From assembly GCA_964403185.1 (NCBI GenBank), contig CAYOFK010000060.1:1-15833 (forward strand): 15,833 bases of DNA, read 5' to 3'. A program made the position numbers and the translations under genes. The notes under the pieces are model-generated. The model did not search any database and was not told the DNA's origin. It saw only the letters and a program-made list of their open reading frames with translations. Shown in pieces: positions 1-7,430 of the stretch. Origin of the DNA: CAYOFK01 sp964403185. GTDB taxonomy: Bacteria; Bacteroidota; Bacteroidia; Bacteroidales; VadinHA17. Each line of letters opens with the position of its first letter. Position 1 is the first letter of the stretch.

Positions 1-45
1 CTTGCGCAAAGAATTTCGGACCTTGAAAAAAAAGTGGGAAAATAG
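1..45 (+). CDS. 3' end of an unidentified gene (partial)
   Basis: Frame 1 is open from the window edge to a TAG stop at 43-45 and gives the 14-residue tail LAQRISDLEKKVGK. The tail is charged and helix- or coiled-coil-like, as expected for a protein C-terminus. Too little is visible to assign a family. It would run convergently towards rmuC, with the GC-rich inverted repeat between them. A chance open frame of this length cannot be excluded. Confidence 0.35.
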   Translation, partial: LAQRISDLEKKVGK

Positions 46-111
46 AATTGTATGTTCTGTTCTTTCACACATAACCGGTGCCAGTATTAAAGCAGACAGC
101 AAAGCAAGGCC

Positions 112-202
112 GGACGGGCAGGTTTGTGCCAGGAAGTGGGAAAGCCGCTAAGCGCTTTCAAAGCGCTAAGCGGCTGGCATCCGGCCAGACCTGCCAGCGT
201 CC
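112..202. repeat. GC-rich nested imperfect inverted repeat
   Basis: Several inverted repeats are nested. The outer arms are GGACGGGCAGGT (112-123) and its imperfect complement at 189-202, with two extra bases. Inside these, GTGCCA (126-131) can pair with TGGCAT (175-180). The core is a 16-bp stem, 143-158 with 160-175, broken by one A-A mismatch and closed by a single base. A second pair, CCGGCCAG (181-188) with CTGGCCGG (215-222), offers an alternative fold. The block is clearly more GC-rich than the surrounding DNA. It lies between the tail of a plus-strand gene and the 3' end of rmuC, so it may end transcription of one or both. No long T-tract follows the core stem on either strand, so it is not a textbook intrinsic terminator. 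A small mobile or REP-like repeat is the alternative. Confidence 0.6.
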
Positions 203-255
203 GAAGCTCCCTGCCTGGCCGGCCGGCACGGCTGGCAGTGTCGGAAACACAGGAA

Positions 256-1551
256 TCACTCCTCAAGTTCACCGGCTTTATCCAGCAGGTCGTCTGGCAA
301 TGATTTTTTGGTTTTGGCGCCCAGTTTCTTAATCCGTTCCACCCGGCTTACCAGGGATCCTTTACCCTGAGCCAGTTTATTCATAGAGCTATGATAGTGA
401 CCCGTGGCAGATTCCAGCCGTTTACCCAGGTCCAGCAAGTCGGTGACCAATCCTTCAAATTTATCATACAGGGCCCCGCTTTGCCTGGCTATTTCCATCA
501 CATTTTTGCTTTGGTATTCCTGGCGCCACATGCCTTCTACCATTTTTAAGGCCGCAATCAGATTGGTTGGGCTGATCAGAAGGATGCGCTTCTCATAGGC
601 AGCATTCCAGATTTCAGGATCTTCCTGTATGGCAAGATGATAGGCCGGTTCAATGGGCAGGAACATCATGACAAAATCGACGGTTTGCAACTGATGGATG
701 TCCTGGTAATTCTTTTCACTCAACTCCTTGATGTGGGTGCGAATGGAACTTAAATGTTCCTTTACAGCAGATTCACGGTGCTTTTCATCCTCGGTTGACA
801 TGAAGCGTTCGTAGGCTGTGAGCGACACCTTTGAATCAATGATCACACTGCGCTTTCCGGGATAGGTAACCACCACATCAGGCTGCAGTCGTTTTCCTGA
901 TTCTCCCGTATAGGACGGTTGAATAAAATATTCGCGGTTTTTAACAAGCCCCGATCTTTCAAGTATGCTTTCAAGAATGACCTCTCCCCAGTTTCCCTGT
1001 GTTTTGGAATCACCTTTCAGAGCCCTGGTCAGATTGCCGGCTTCTTTGCTGACTTCAACATTGAGATCGGCAAGCTTTTTAACTTCTTCCCTGAGTGAGA
1101 TCCGCTGCTCGGTTTCTTTTTCATATATATGTTCAACTTTTTTCTCAAATTCCTTGATTTTCTGGCTGAGGGGATTCAGTATTTCATTCAGACGGGTGGT
1201 GTTTTGCTCTGTAAATTTTTTTGTTTTCTCTTCAAGGATGTCATTTGCCAGGTTTTTAAATTCGATCCGGAATTTCTCCTGTATTTTTTCAATCTCTGAT
1301 TTTTGCTCCTGGATCTTTAAATTCAGATGCTTGTAATCAGATTCTCTGGAGGATAATGCGGTGCTGAGTTCAAGGATCTCCTGTTGTTTTTGTTCATTAG
1401 ATTCTTTATACTCATGGATGCGTTCATTCAAAATGTTGAGTTTGTCCTTGTATAGCCCGGTATAGCTATTGCTTCTTATCCTGAGGATCAGGTAAGATGT
1501 CCCGCCTCCCAACAGAAGGCCTGCAGCCAGGAACAGAAAAGATTCAGTCAT
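256..1551 (-). CDS. rmuC: RmuC family DNA recombination protein
   Basis: RmuC proteins limit recombination at inverted repeats in E. coli and are predicted to carry a PD-(D/E)xK nuclease-like fold. The 431-residue product has one N-terminal membrane segment (about residues 4-24), a long charged coiled coil (about 30-175) and then the RmuC domain. Within the domain the family block TQGNWGEVILE spans 184-194. The region PDVVVTYPGKRSVIIDSKVS (224-243) supplies the Asp, Asp and Lys expected of the nuclease-like core (D225, D239, K241). The length suits the family. The ATG at 1551 lies 8 bases after the stop of the lipoprotein gene, so the two are probably cotranscribed. The predicted topology is inner-membrane anchored with the coiled coil and nuclease-like domain in the cytoplasm. 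The substrate in this organism is not shown by the sequence. Confidence 0.93.
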   Translation of the reverse strand: MTESFLFLAAGLLLGGGTSYLILRIRSNSYTGLYKDKLNILNERIHEYKESNEQKQQEILELSTALSSRESDYKHLNLKIQEQKSEIEKIQEKFRIEFKNLANDILEEKTKKFTEQNTTRLNEILNPLSQKIKEFEKKVEHIYEKETEQRISLREEVKKLADLNVEVSKEAGNLTRALKGDSKTQGNWGEVILESILERSGLVKNREYFIQPSYTGESGKRLQPDVVVTYPGKRSVIIDSKVSLTAYERFMSTEDEKHRESAVKEHLSSIRTHIKELSEKNYQDIHQLQTVDFVMMFLPIEPAYHLAIQEDPEIWNAAYEKRILLISPTNLIAALKMVEGMWRQEYQSKNVMEIARQSGALYDKFEGLVTDLLDLGKRLESATGHYHSSMNKLAQGKGSLVSRVERIKKLGAKTKKSLPDDLLDKAGELEE

Positions 1552-1559
1552 GATGGTTT

Positions 1560-2069
1560 TTATTTGTTTTCTTCGTCCTGAAGATGCGATGCACTTTCAG
1601 CGCCGGAATTTATCAGATCAATAAAGTTGTTTATAAGTTCGTTGGGGACGGTCACTGAAAGCGTGTAATGCATCAGTTTCCAGTCTCCATTAATATGTTC
1701 AAGTACGCCGGATCCCCGGCAGATACCCATCCAGGTATGCAACAATTCATCAAAATACACTGTGGTTCCCGACCGGGAAGAAATAACATGCCTGTTGTAA
1801 GCTGTAAAATCCCAGGCTTTTCCCTGGTTGAAATAGGGCATGGCAAATTCCATAAAATCCTTTTTGACCCACCTTTCTGATGCATCTGTCCCGATAAAGA
1901 CACTTTCTTCAGTCATAAGTCCAAAATAGGCTTCTGCATCGGCATCGGCTGCTGCTTTATGCCAGGCGTCAATTATGGAGTCTATCTGGTCTGTATTTAC
2001 CGGAGACTGGCAGGCAAACAGGGTGCCTAACAGAATGCTTATTCCCGAAATTAAAAGTTTGTTATTCAT
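1560..2069 (-). CDS. Predicted lipoprotein with NTF2/SnoaL-like domain
   Basis: The 169-residue product begins with a short basic, hydrophobic signal ending in a lipobox (L17-F-A-C20). It is therefore predicted to be cleaved by signal peptidase II and lipid-anchored at Cys20. The rest resembles the small NTF2-like/SnoaL fold: an opening helix (IDSIIDAWHKAAADADAEAY, 31-50), a segment reading FGLMTEESVFIGTDASERWV, and a closing strand region with GDWKLMHYTLSV. In this superfamily members may be enzymes or simply ligand binders, and no catalytic residue can be assigned. Its ATG at 2069 follows an A-rich leader and no Shine-Dalgarno, usual for Bacteroidota. It sits between the DEAD-box helicase gene (59-base gap) and rmuC (8-base gap). 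Fold assignment is fairly confident; function is unknown. Confidence 0.85.
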   Translation of the reverse strand: MNNKLLISGISILLGTLFACQSPVNTDQIDSIIDAWHKAAADADAEAYFGLMTEESVFIGTDASERWVKKDFMEFAMPYFNQGKAWDFTAYNRHVISSRSGTTVYFDELLHTWMGICRGSGVLEHINGDWKLMHYTLSVTVPNELINNFIDLINSGAESASHLQDEENK

Positions 2070-2128
2070 TTTTTTTTATTGAGCACCCAGGGGGTGCCAT
2101 TCAATGCTGTCTTCTTGCAGGCGACTTT

Positions 2129-3292
2129 TTACCTGATATACGCGGGCACCTGAATCTCAAATATTTTATTCCCGATGAGTGTTTCAATCCTCATGATCGA
2201 TCTTTTCTCTGTGCGGTTAACGAAAGTAATTGCCACTCCGGTTGACTTGGCGCGGGCAGTTCTTCCAACCCTGTGTACATAGTCTTCTGCATCCCGGGGC
2301 ACATTATAGTTTATAATCAGGTCGATATTATCAATATCGATCCCCCGGGAAACGATATCTGTGGCCACCATTATTTGTGTGCGTGCGCTTTTAAAGTTCA
2401 GCATCACGTTTTCCCGTTCTTTTTGACCAAGGTCGGAATGCATGGCTTCAACATTGTATTTTTCCTTTTTCATGGATTTATACAATTGTTTCACATCTTT
2501 TTTTGTTGCTGAGAACACCAGGATCCTGGCAAGGTCTTTATCCTTGATCAGATTCATAAGCAAGGCCATTTTTTTACCATCTTCCACCTGGTATTTAGCC
2601 TGCAGGATGCCTTCAGCCGGTTTGGCCACGGCCAGGTTGATCTCTTCAGGATCGTTCAGCAACTTGCCTGCCAGTTTTCTTATTTCCGGGGGCATTGTGG
2701 CGGAGAACATCAGTGTTTGTCTGTTCTCGGTGAGTTGTTCCACGATATGAATAATATCGCTGTGGAATCCCATATCCAGCATCCTGTCTGCCTCATCAAG
2801 CACCAGATGTTTCACAGCTTTCAGGTCGAGATACTTAAGTTGCAGATGGGCAATAAACCTGCCCGGTGTGGCAATGATGATGTCGGCACCTGAACTGAGA
2901 GCGGTTTTCTGCTGATCCCATGAGAGGCCATCTCCCCCGCCATATACGGCAATGGAACTGGTTTTTGTAAAATATGACAAGCCCTCCAGATGCTGGTCGA
3001 TCTGCAAGGCAAGTTCACGTGTTGGAACAATAATAACAGTATTGATGCCATTAACTTTTGGTTCAACGATAATTTTATGCAGTAAAGGAATTAAAAAGGC
3101 CCCGGTTTTTCCGGTACCTGTTTGCGCACAGCCGATCAGGTCTTTGCCGGAAAGTATGATTGGAATGGCTTTTTCCTGAATGGGAGTGGGTTCCTCAAAT
3201 CCCATGGCATCGATGCCTTCCTGGAGGGGTTCTGAAAGCTTGAAATCCAGGAAAGACCCTGGTTTATGAATGGGTTCTGTTGTGGACGACAT
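2129..3292 (-). CDS. DEAD-box ATP-dependent RNA helicase (RhlE-like)
   Basis: The protein should unwind or remodel RNA duplexes using ATP, in ribosome assembly or mRNA decay. All core motifs are present in the 387 residues: Q motif GFEEPTPIQ (31-39), motif I AQTGTGKT (56-63), Ia PTRELALQ (90-97), Ib TPGR (142-145), motif II DEAD (166-169), motif III SAT (197-199), then the second RecA lobe with VATDIVSRGIDI (309-320) and HRVGRTAR (340-347). The protein ends about 40 residues after motif VI, so it lacks the basic, low-complexity or RNA-binding C-terminal extension seen in many relatives such as CsdA and DbpA. This makes a minimal core enzyme. It lies between the M20 peptidase gene (30-base gap) and the lipoprotein gene. 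The subfamily (RhlE versus another minimal DEAD-box branch) is inferred from general resemblance only. Confidence 0.95.
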   Translation of the reverse strand: MSSTTEPIHKPGSFLDFKLSEPLQEGIDAMGFEEPTPIQEKAIPIILSGKDLIGCAQTGTGKTGAFLIPLLHKIIVEPKVNGINTVIIVPTRELALQIDQHLEGLSYFTKTSSIAVYGGGDGLSWDQQKTALSSGADIIIATPGRFIAHLQLKYLDLKAVKHLVLDEADRMLDMGFHSDIIHIVEQLTENRQTLMFSATMPPEIRKLAGKLLNDPEEINLAVAKPAEGILQAKYQVEDGKKMALLMNLIKDKDLARILVFSATKKDVKQLYKSMKKEKYNVEAMHSDLGQKERENVMLNFKSARTQIMVATDIVSRGIDIDNIDLIINYNVPRDAEDYVHRVGRTARAKSTGVAITFVNRTEKRSIMRIETLIGNKIFEIQVPAYIR

Positions 3293-3322
3293 GTTTGGTT
3301 GCTAAAGATTTCTTCATTGCTG

Positions 3323-4396
3323 TTATGCAGAGATTTTCATGATTTCCATGATCATTACCAGGGCTTTCTCCATATCTGTAATGTGAATATGTTCTTCCGG
3401 GGAGTGTTCCATCCTGGCACCGACACCCACCACTGCTGTTTCAATTCCTTTGTTATTATAGATTGAAGCATCTGTGAATCCGGTAATAAACCCGGTGCTG
3501 GCATTAATACCTGTTCTTTTTAATGCTTCTTTTGAAACTTTTACTGTTTCAGCATCTTCGGGTATGGAAACCGCATTAAACGGATTTTCCATCCTGATCT
3601 CCGCCACTGCACCGGTCATTTCTACTTCAGTTTTGATGATCCCATACATTTTATCAGCAAGGTTTCTGGCCTTTTGATGATCAAGACTCCGGCATTCTGC
3701 CAGGAATGAAGTTTCTTCAGGAACGCCATTCCTGATCATTCCCCCCTTTATAACACCGACATTGGATGTGGTTTCAACATCAATTCTTCCGTGAGGAAGG
3801 GATGCGATGGCTTTTGAGGCGGCCAGAACAGCACTGATACCTTTTTCGGGTTCCAGGCCGGCATGTGCAGACCTGCCTGTAATATCCACATCCAGCGTGA
3901 AATATGAGGGGCCTCCAATAACGATAGTATCCAGTGTGTCGTTATCAAGCAAATATCCCTTTCTTGCTGTCAGCCAGTTAAAATCGAGATTTTTAGCACC
4001 CAACAGTCCCACCTCTTCCTGCCTGGTAATGGACACTTCCACTACAGGTCTGGCAGTACTCAGGCGCAAGGCTTCGAGCAATTCGGCAATGCCTGCCTTA
4101 TTGTCGGCACCCAGAATGGTCTTTCCTTCTGAACGGATGATGCCATTTTTAATGATTGGTTTGATGCCTTTTCCCGGCTTTACGGTATCTGCATGACATG
4201 AAAGCAGGATGGCCTTGTGATTGTTGCTGTTCAGGGAAGGAAATCTGGCCAACAGGTTTCCATAAGGATCGATATGGGTTTCTCCATTCAGGATTTCAAG
4301 TTCTTTCCGGAGGTATTGGATCATGGCAGCTTCATTGCCTGATTCAGAATCAATTTTGACCATCTCAATGAACTGATCAATCATTCTGGAATTCAT
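3323..4396 (-). CDS. M20 family metallopeptidase, PepT-like
   Basis: This is a predicted cytosolic di-zinc aminopeptidase or amidohydrolase of the M20 family, closest in feel to the PepT-like branch. In the 357 residues the metal and catalytic residues read in order: CHADTV (H68, D70), GADNKAG (D98, bridging ligand), TRQEEVG (general base E127 with E128), a following Asp pair in LLDND (D151, D153), the dimerisation-domain histidine in GRSAHAG (H178), and a C-terminal His in EEHIHI (H336 or H338). No signal peptide is visible. An internal ATG at codon 5 could also serve as start. The gene lies 55 bases downstream of dnaB and 30 bases upstream of the helicase gene on the same strand. The substrate, probably a di- or tripeptide, cannot be read from the sequence. 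Confidence 0.92.
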   Translation of the reverse strand: MNSRMIDQFIEMVKIDSESGNEAAMIQYLRKELEILNGETHIDPYGNLLARFPSLNSNNHKAILLSCHADTVKPGKGIKPIIKNGIIRSEGKTILGADNKAGIAELLEALRLSTARPVVEVSITRQEEVGLLGAKNLDFNWLTARKGYLLDNDTLDTIVIGGPSYFTLDVDITGRSAHAGLEPEKGISAVLAASKAIASLPHGRIDVETTSNVGVIKGGMIRNGVPEETSFLAECRSLDHQKARNLADKMYGIIKTEVEMTGAVAEIRMENPFNAVSIPEDAETVKVSKEALKRTGINASTGFITGFTDASIYNNKGIETAVVGVGARMEHSPEEHIHITDMEKALVMIMEIMKISA

Positions 4397-4451
4397 AGCT
4401 TTTCTTTACAGGGTTATTAAAAGACATCCTAAAAGCAAAATACGGGATGGT

Positions 4452-5975
4452 TTAGAAAGGTTGGTCGTCTTCCTTATCATCTGCCGGAGTAGAAGAACCA
4501 CTGCCGTCACTCATATCCTTGTTCATTTTGGAACCCAGGGTTATGGTTGAAATTGATGAATGCCCTTGCAATTCACCAATGTCCATTTCATCAGGCTCAC
4601 TAAATTTAGCCATTTCTTCCCTGAATCTCAGGACTATATCATCAATGGGACCGTTGCGGTGTTTGGCCACAATAATTTCCGCCAGTCCCTTTGTTGAGTT
4701 TCCATCTTCATCTTCAAAAATCCCGAATTTCTCAGGTCTGTGAATAAAAATAACCAGGTCGGCATCCTGTTCAATGGCCCCGGATTCCCTGAGGTCGGAT
4801 AATTGTGGCCGTTTATTCCCTGATCTCATTTCAACTGACCGGTTCAACTGGGACAGGGCGATGATTGGAATGTCAAGTTCTTTGGCGACAGCTTTCAGGG
4901 ACCTTGAAATATAACTCACTTCCTGCTCGCGACTGCCTCTGGAATCGGAGCTGCTGGTCATGAGCTGGAGGTAATCCACAATAATTAATTGCACGTGGTG
5001 TTGAAGTTTCAACCGGCGTGCTTTAGCCCGGAATTCAAACAGGGAAATGGCGGCTGTATCATCAATATACATGGGTGCTTCCACCAGACTTTTAATTTTC
5101 GACTCCAGTTGTTTCCATTCCTGTTCATCAAGTTTGCCGTTACGGATACGCTGGGAGGGCAGCTCGGTTTCACTTACGATCAAACGGGTTACCAGTTGGA
5201 TGGACGACATCTCGAGAGAAAAGATGCCAATGGGACGGTTGTGATCAACGGCAATATTCTTGGCCATGGACAGGGCCAGGGCAGTTTTTCCCATGGAGGG
5301 CCGTGCGGCAATGATGATGAGATCTGATCTTTGCCATCCCGAGGTAATGCGGTCAAGCTTTGTATAACCTGAGGGTACGCCAACAAGACTGCCTTCTTTT
5401 TTCCCTGCCTCCTGAATCTGGTCGATGGCCAATTGTATAAGTACATTTATTTTTGTTGTTTCTTTTTTGATATTCCCCTCTGCAATATCAAACAGTTCCT
5501 GTTCAGAAAAATCGAGCAGGTCGTCAACATCAATGCTTTCATCGTAAGCCCTGCTTTGTATTTCGGAAGACACCCTGATAAGTTCTCTTTGAATGAACTT
5601 CTGGGCTATGATACGGGCATGAAATTCAATATGTGCTGAGGATGCCACATGGTTGGTGAGCTGGGAAATATATACGGGTCCTCCAATGTCATTGAGGACT
5701 TCAGTTTTGCGGAGTTCGTCCGCGACAGTTAGAATATCTATAGCCTTTTCATTTTGAGATAAATTCAGAATGGCTGCATAGATCTTTTGATGCGCTTCCC
5801 TGTAAAAGCTTTCGGGTTTCAGGATATCAATGATTGAAATCAAAGCATCCTTTTCAAGCATGATGGCACCCAGAACAGCTTCCTCGATATCTACTGCCTG
5901 TGGTGGAATTTTCCCCAATTCAAGACCCATCTGGTTTACGGCCGGATGGGTTTTAATTTTCTCTTTTAAAGCCAT
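4452..5975 (-). CDS. dnaB: Replicative DNA helicase DnaB
   Basis: Hexameric 5'-3' helicase that drives the replication fork. With the chosen start the protein has 507 residues: a short lead, the N-terminal DnaB domain (about 24-125, beginning IPPQAVDIEEAVLGAIM), a linker, and the RecA-like motor domain (about 195-465). Walker A is ARPSMGKT (224-231), Walker B IIVDYLQLM (331-339), with the family blocks ALSQLNRSVE (373-382) and DLRESGAIEQDADLV (394-408). No intein is present. The frame stays open to an ATG at 6056, which would add 27 residues, but a TAnnTTTG element lies at 6000-6007 inside that extension and the family normally starts close to IPPQ. I therefore prefer the ATG at 5975. The C-terminus is acidic and ends KEDDQPF, recalling the SSB tip. 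It heads a run of five same-strand genes and is divergent from ispE. Confidence 0.96.
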   Translation of the reverse strand: MALKEKIKTHPAVNQMGLELGKIPPQAVDIEEAVLGAIMLEKDALISIIDILKPESFYREAHQKIYAAILNLSQNEKAIDILTVADELRKTEVLNDIGGPVYISQLTNHVASSAHIEFHARIIAQKFIQRELIRVSSEIQSRAYDESIDVDDLLDFSEQELFDIAEGNIKKETTKINVLIQLAIDQIQEAGKKEGSLVGVPSGYTKLDRITSGWQRSDLIIIAARPSMGKTALALSMAKNIAVDHNRPIGIFSLEMSSIQLVTRLIVSETELPSQRIRNGKLDEQEWKQLESKIKSLVEAPMYIDDTAAISLFEFRAKARRLKLQHHVQLIIVDYLQLMTSSSDSRGSREQEVSYISRSLKAVAKELDIPIIALSQLNRSVEMRSGNKRPQLSDLRESGAIEQDADLVIFIHRPEKFGIFEDEDGNSTKGLAEIIVAKHRNGPIDDIVLRFREEMAKFSEPDEMDIGELQGHSSISTITLGSKMNKDMSDGSGSSTPADDKEDDQPF

Positions 5976-5999
5976 TATTCGATTTGAATTTAAAGTATT

Positions 6000-6007
6000 C
6001 AAAATTA
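6000..6007 (-). promoter_or_regulatory. Candidate -7 element upstream of dnaB
   Basis: On the minus strand this reads TAATTTTG, matching the Bacteroidota consensus TAnnTTTG. It lies 25 bases upstream of the chosen dnaB ATG. The expected -33 position reads TTAT, only a half match to TTTG, so the call is weak. If real it excludes the longer dnaB start at 6056. Confidence 0.35.
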
Positions 6008-6157
6008 CAAAATAACCTTTAGTGCATAACTCCTTTAGAGCCTTTCTTTTGAACATTCTTTGTTAACAAAAATGTAAAAATGTTAATAAAATACCGTGGC
6101 CTTACCGGATGGGAAGAATGAACATAAAGATTCCGGATGATGCACTGCGGGTTCAGA

Positions 6158-6173
6158 TAGATTTGTAAATTTG
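6158..6173 (+). promoter_or_regulatory. Two adjacent -7 candidates upstream of ispE
   Basis: TAGATTTG (6158-6165) and TAAATTTG (6166-6173) abut each other, and both match TAnnTTTG. The ispE ATG is 18 bases after the second. No good TTTG lies at the -33 position of either. The dnaB-ispE divergent interval (5976-6191) holds no gene. Confidence 0.35.
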
Positions 6174-6191
6174 ATCTGATAAATTTTTTAT

Positions 6192-7031
6192 ATGATCTGT
6201 TTTCCGAATTCAAAAATCAATTTAGGATTGAATATAGTTGGCAGGAGGCCTGATGGGTTTCACAATATTGAAAGCATATTTGTGCCGCTTTGTCTGGCCG
6301 ATATTATGGAGGTTGTAATAGCTCCGGCTGGCAGGGCCCCCTCAGTGAAGGTCAATCTCTCCGGTATTTTCCCGGATATTGATCCTGAAAACACCAGTGT
6401 TTATCAAGCATGGGAACTGATACACGGGGTCTTTAAGGTTCCGCCCGTACAAATTGCCCTGCATAAAATGATTCCTTCAGGGGCGGGTCTTGGCGGGGGG
6501 TCTTCCGATTCGGCATTCATGATCCTGGCGCTGAATGAACTGTTTGATCTGGATCTGACGCAGAAGCAGTTACTGCACTATATGGGCATAATGGGTAGTG
6601 ATTGCTCCTTTTTTTATTACAACCGCCCCGGTTTTATGTCCGGAGTGGGAGATATTGCCAGGCCAATTGAACTTGATCTGTCAGGGTATTTCGTGTATCT
6701 GGTAGTTCCTGATGTGCGTATTTCCACACCGGAAGCCTATGCAATGGTCGAACCTGAAACCCCTTCATTTTCGCTGGAAAAGATCGCATCCGTTCCTCCG
6801 GATCAATGGAAAGAGGTTGTAGTGAATGATTTTGAGAAGGTGCTTTCAAAAGCTTTTCCCATTTTGGGGGCCCTTAAGAAAGAAATGTATGCATCAGGTG
6901 CTTTCTATAGCTCACTTACCGGGAGTGGTTCCGGTGTTTTCGGGCTTTTTGAAAGCCGTCCGTCCGAAAACAGCTTTTTCAAACCTTACTATTCCTGGAT
7001 CGGCCACGTTGGAACATGGCCGAAGCATTAG
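6192..7031 (+). CDS. ispE: 4-diphosphocytidyl-2-C-methyl-D-erythritol kinase
   Basis: IspE uses ATP to phosphorylate CDP-methylerythritol in the MEP route to isoprenoid precursors. The 279-residue GHMP kinase has the usual three blocks. Motif 1 is PNSKINLGLNI (5-15), with the catalytic Lys at K8. Motif 2, the ATP loop, is PSGAGLGGGSSDSA (95-108). Motif 3 is TGSGSGVFGLF (243-253). The catalytic Asp is D137 in GSDCSFF. Length is normal for the family. The start is the ATG at 6192, after an AT-rich leader with no Shine-Dalgarno. It is divergent from dnaB and convergent with the biotin carrier gene, whose stop codon overlaps its own by two bases. No other MEP gene is in the window, so context does not add to the assignment, which rests on the motifs. 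Confidence 0.96.
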   Translation: MICFPNSKINLGLNIVGRRPDGFHNIESIFVPLCLADIMEVVIAPAGRAPSVKVNLSGIFPDIDPENTSVYQAWELIHGVFKVPPVQIALHKMIPSGAGLGGGSSDSAFMILALNELFDLDLTQKQLLHYMGIMGSDCSFFYYNRPGFMSGVGDIARPIELDLSGYFVYLVVPDVRISTPEAYAMVEPETPSFSLEKIASVPPDQWKEVVVNDFEKVLSKAFPILGALKKEMYASGAFYSSLTGSGSGVFGLFESRPSENSFFKPYYSWIGHVGTWPKH

Positions 7032-7372
7032 GCGGAAGCTTCTTCAAGTACCAGAAGCACGCTTCCTTTGGTGACACGCTCTCCTTCATGCACCTTGATC
7101 TCTTTTACGATCCCGTGCTTGTGAATGTTGATACGGGTTTTCATTTTCATGGTTTCAAAGAGGATGACCTTTTCGCCTTTTTTTACTTTTTGACCCGGTT
7201 TGACATATATTTTAGCAATATTTCCCGGAAGGTATGAAAGGAGTTTTTTATCATCCGGCTGTGTCCACATTTTCCTGGATGCGAACTTGGAAGTAAGGTT
7301 TGTCTTATATTTGGTGCCGTCAATATTAAAGGATTTGAGACGTGTTTTTTTATCAGGCTGTTGGTTTTCCAT
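7028..7372 (-). CDS. Biotin carboxyl carrier protein of an acyl-CoA carboxylase
   Basis: A 114-residue single-domain biotin carrier that would shuttle carboxybiotin between biotin carboxylase and carboxyltransferase. Residues 1-42 form a basic lead. The biotinyl domain follows (about 43-111), with the glycine turn YLPGNIAKIYVKPGQKV (47-63), the biotin site ETMKM (K76 is the predicted biotinylated lysine) and the matching second hammerhead half around EIKVHEGERVTKG (91-103). The residue before MKM is Thr where Ala is usual (Val in some carboxylases). The gene follows the carboxyltransferase gene after 58 bases on the same strand, which supports a shared complex. Its TAA (7028-7030) overlaps the end of convergent ispE, leaving no room for a terminator between them. 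The alternative role, carrier for a methylmalonyl-CoA decarboxylase, is possible, but no membrane subunit is nearby. Confidence 0.9.
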   Translation of the reverse strand: MENQQPDKKTRLKSFNIDGTKYKTNLTSKFASRKMWTQPDDKKLLSYLPGNIAKIYVKPGQKVKKGEKVILFETMKMKTRINIHKHGIVKEIKVHEGERVTKGSVLLVLEEASA

Positions 7373-7430
7373 GATTTTCTGATTAATTGAAAGTGCTTTC
7401 TGTGGATTTATTAAGCAGCAGGTCCCACTG

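Noticed and set aside
78..332. Open frames of 84 and 61 codons on both strands over the left intergenic block.
   Set aside because: They lie over the GC-rich inverted repeat and run into rmuC; the translations resemble no protein family and their codon use reflects the repeat.
5976..6056. Longer DnaB start at 6056 adding 27 residues.
   Set aside because: The extension is unlike DnaB family N-termini and contains a promoter-like TAATTTTG; the ATG at 5975 fits the usual distance to the IPPQ block.
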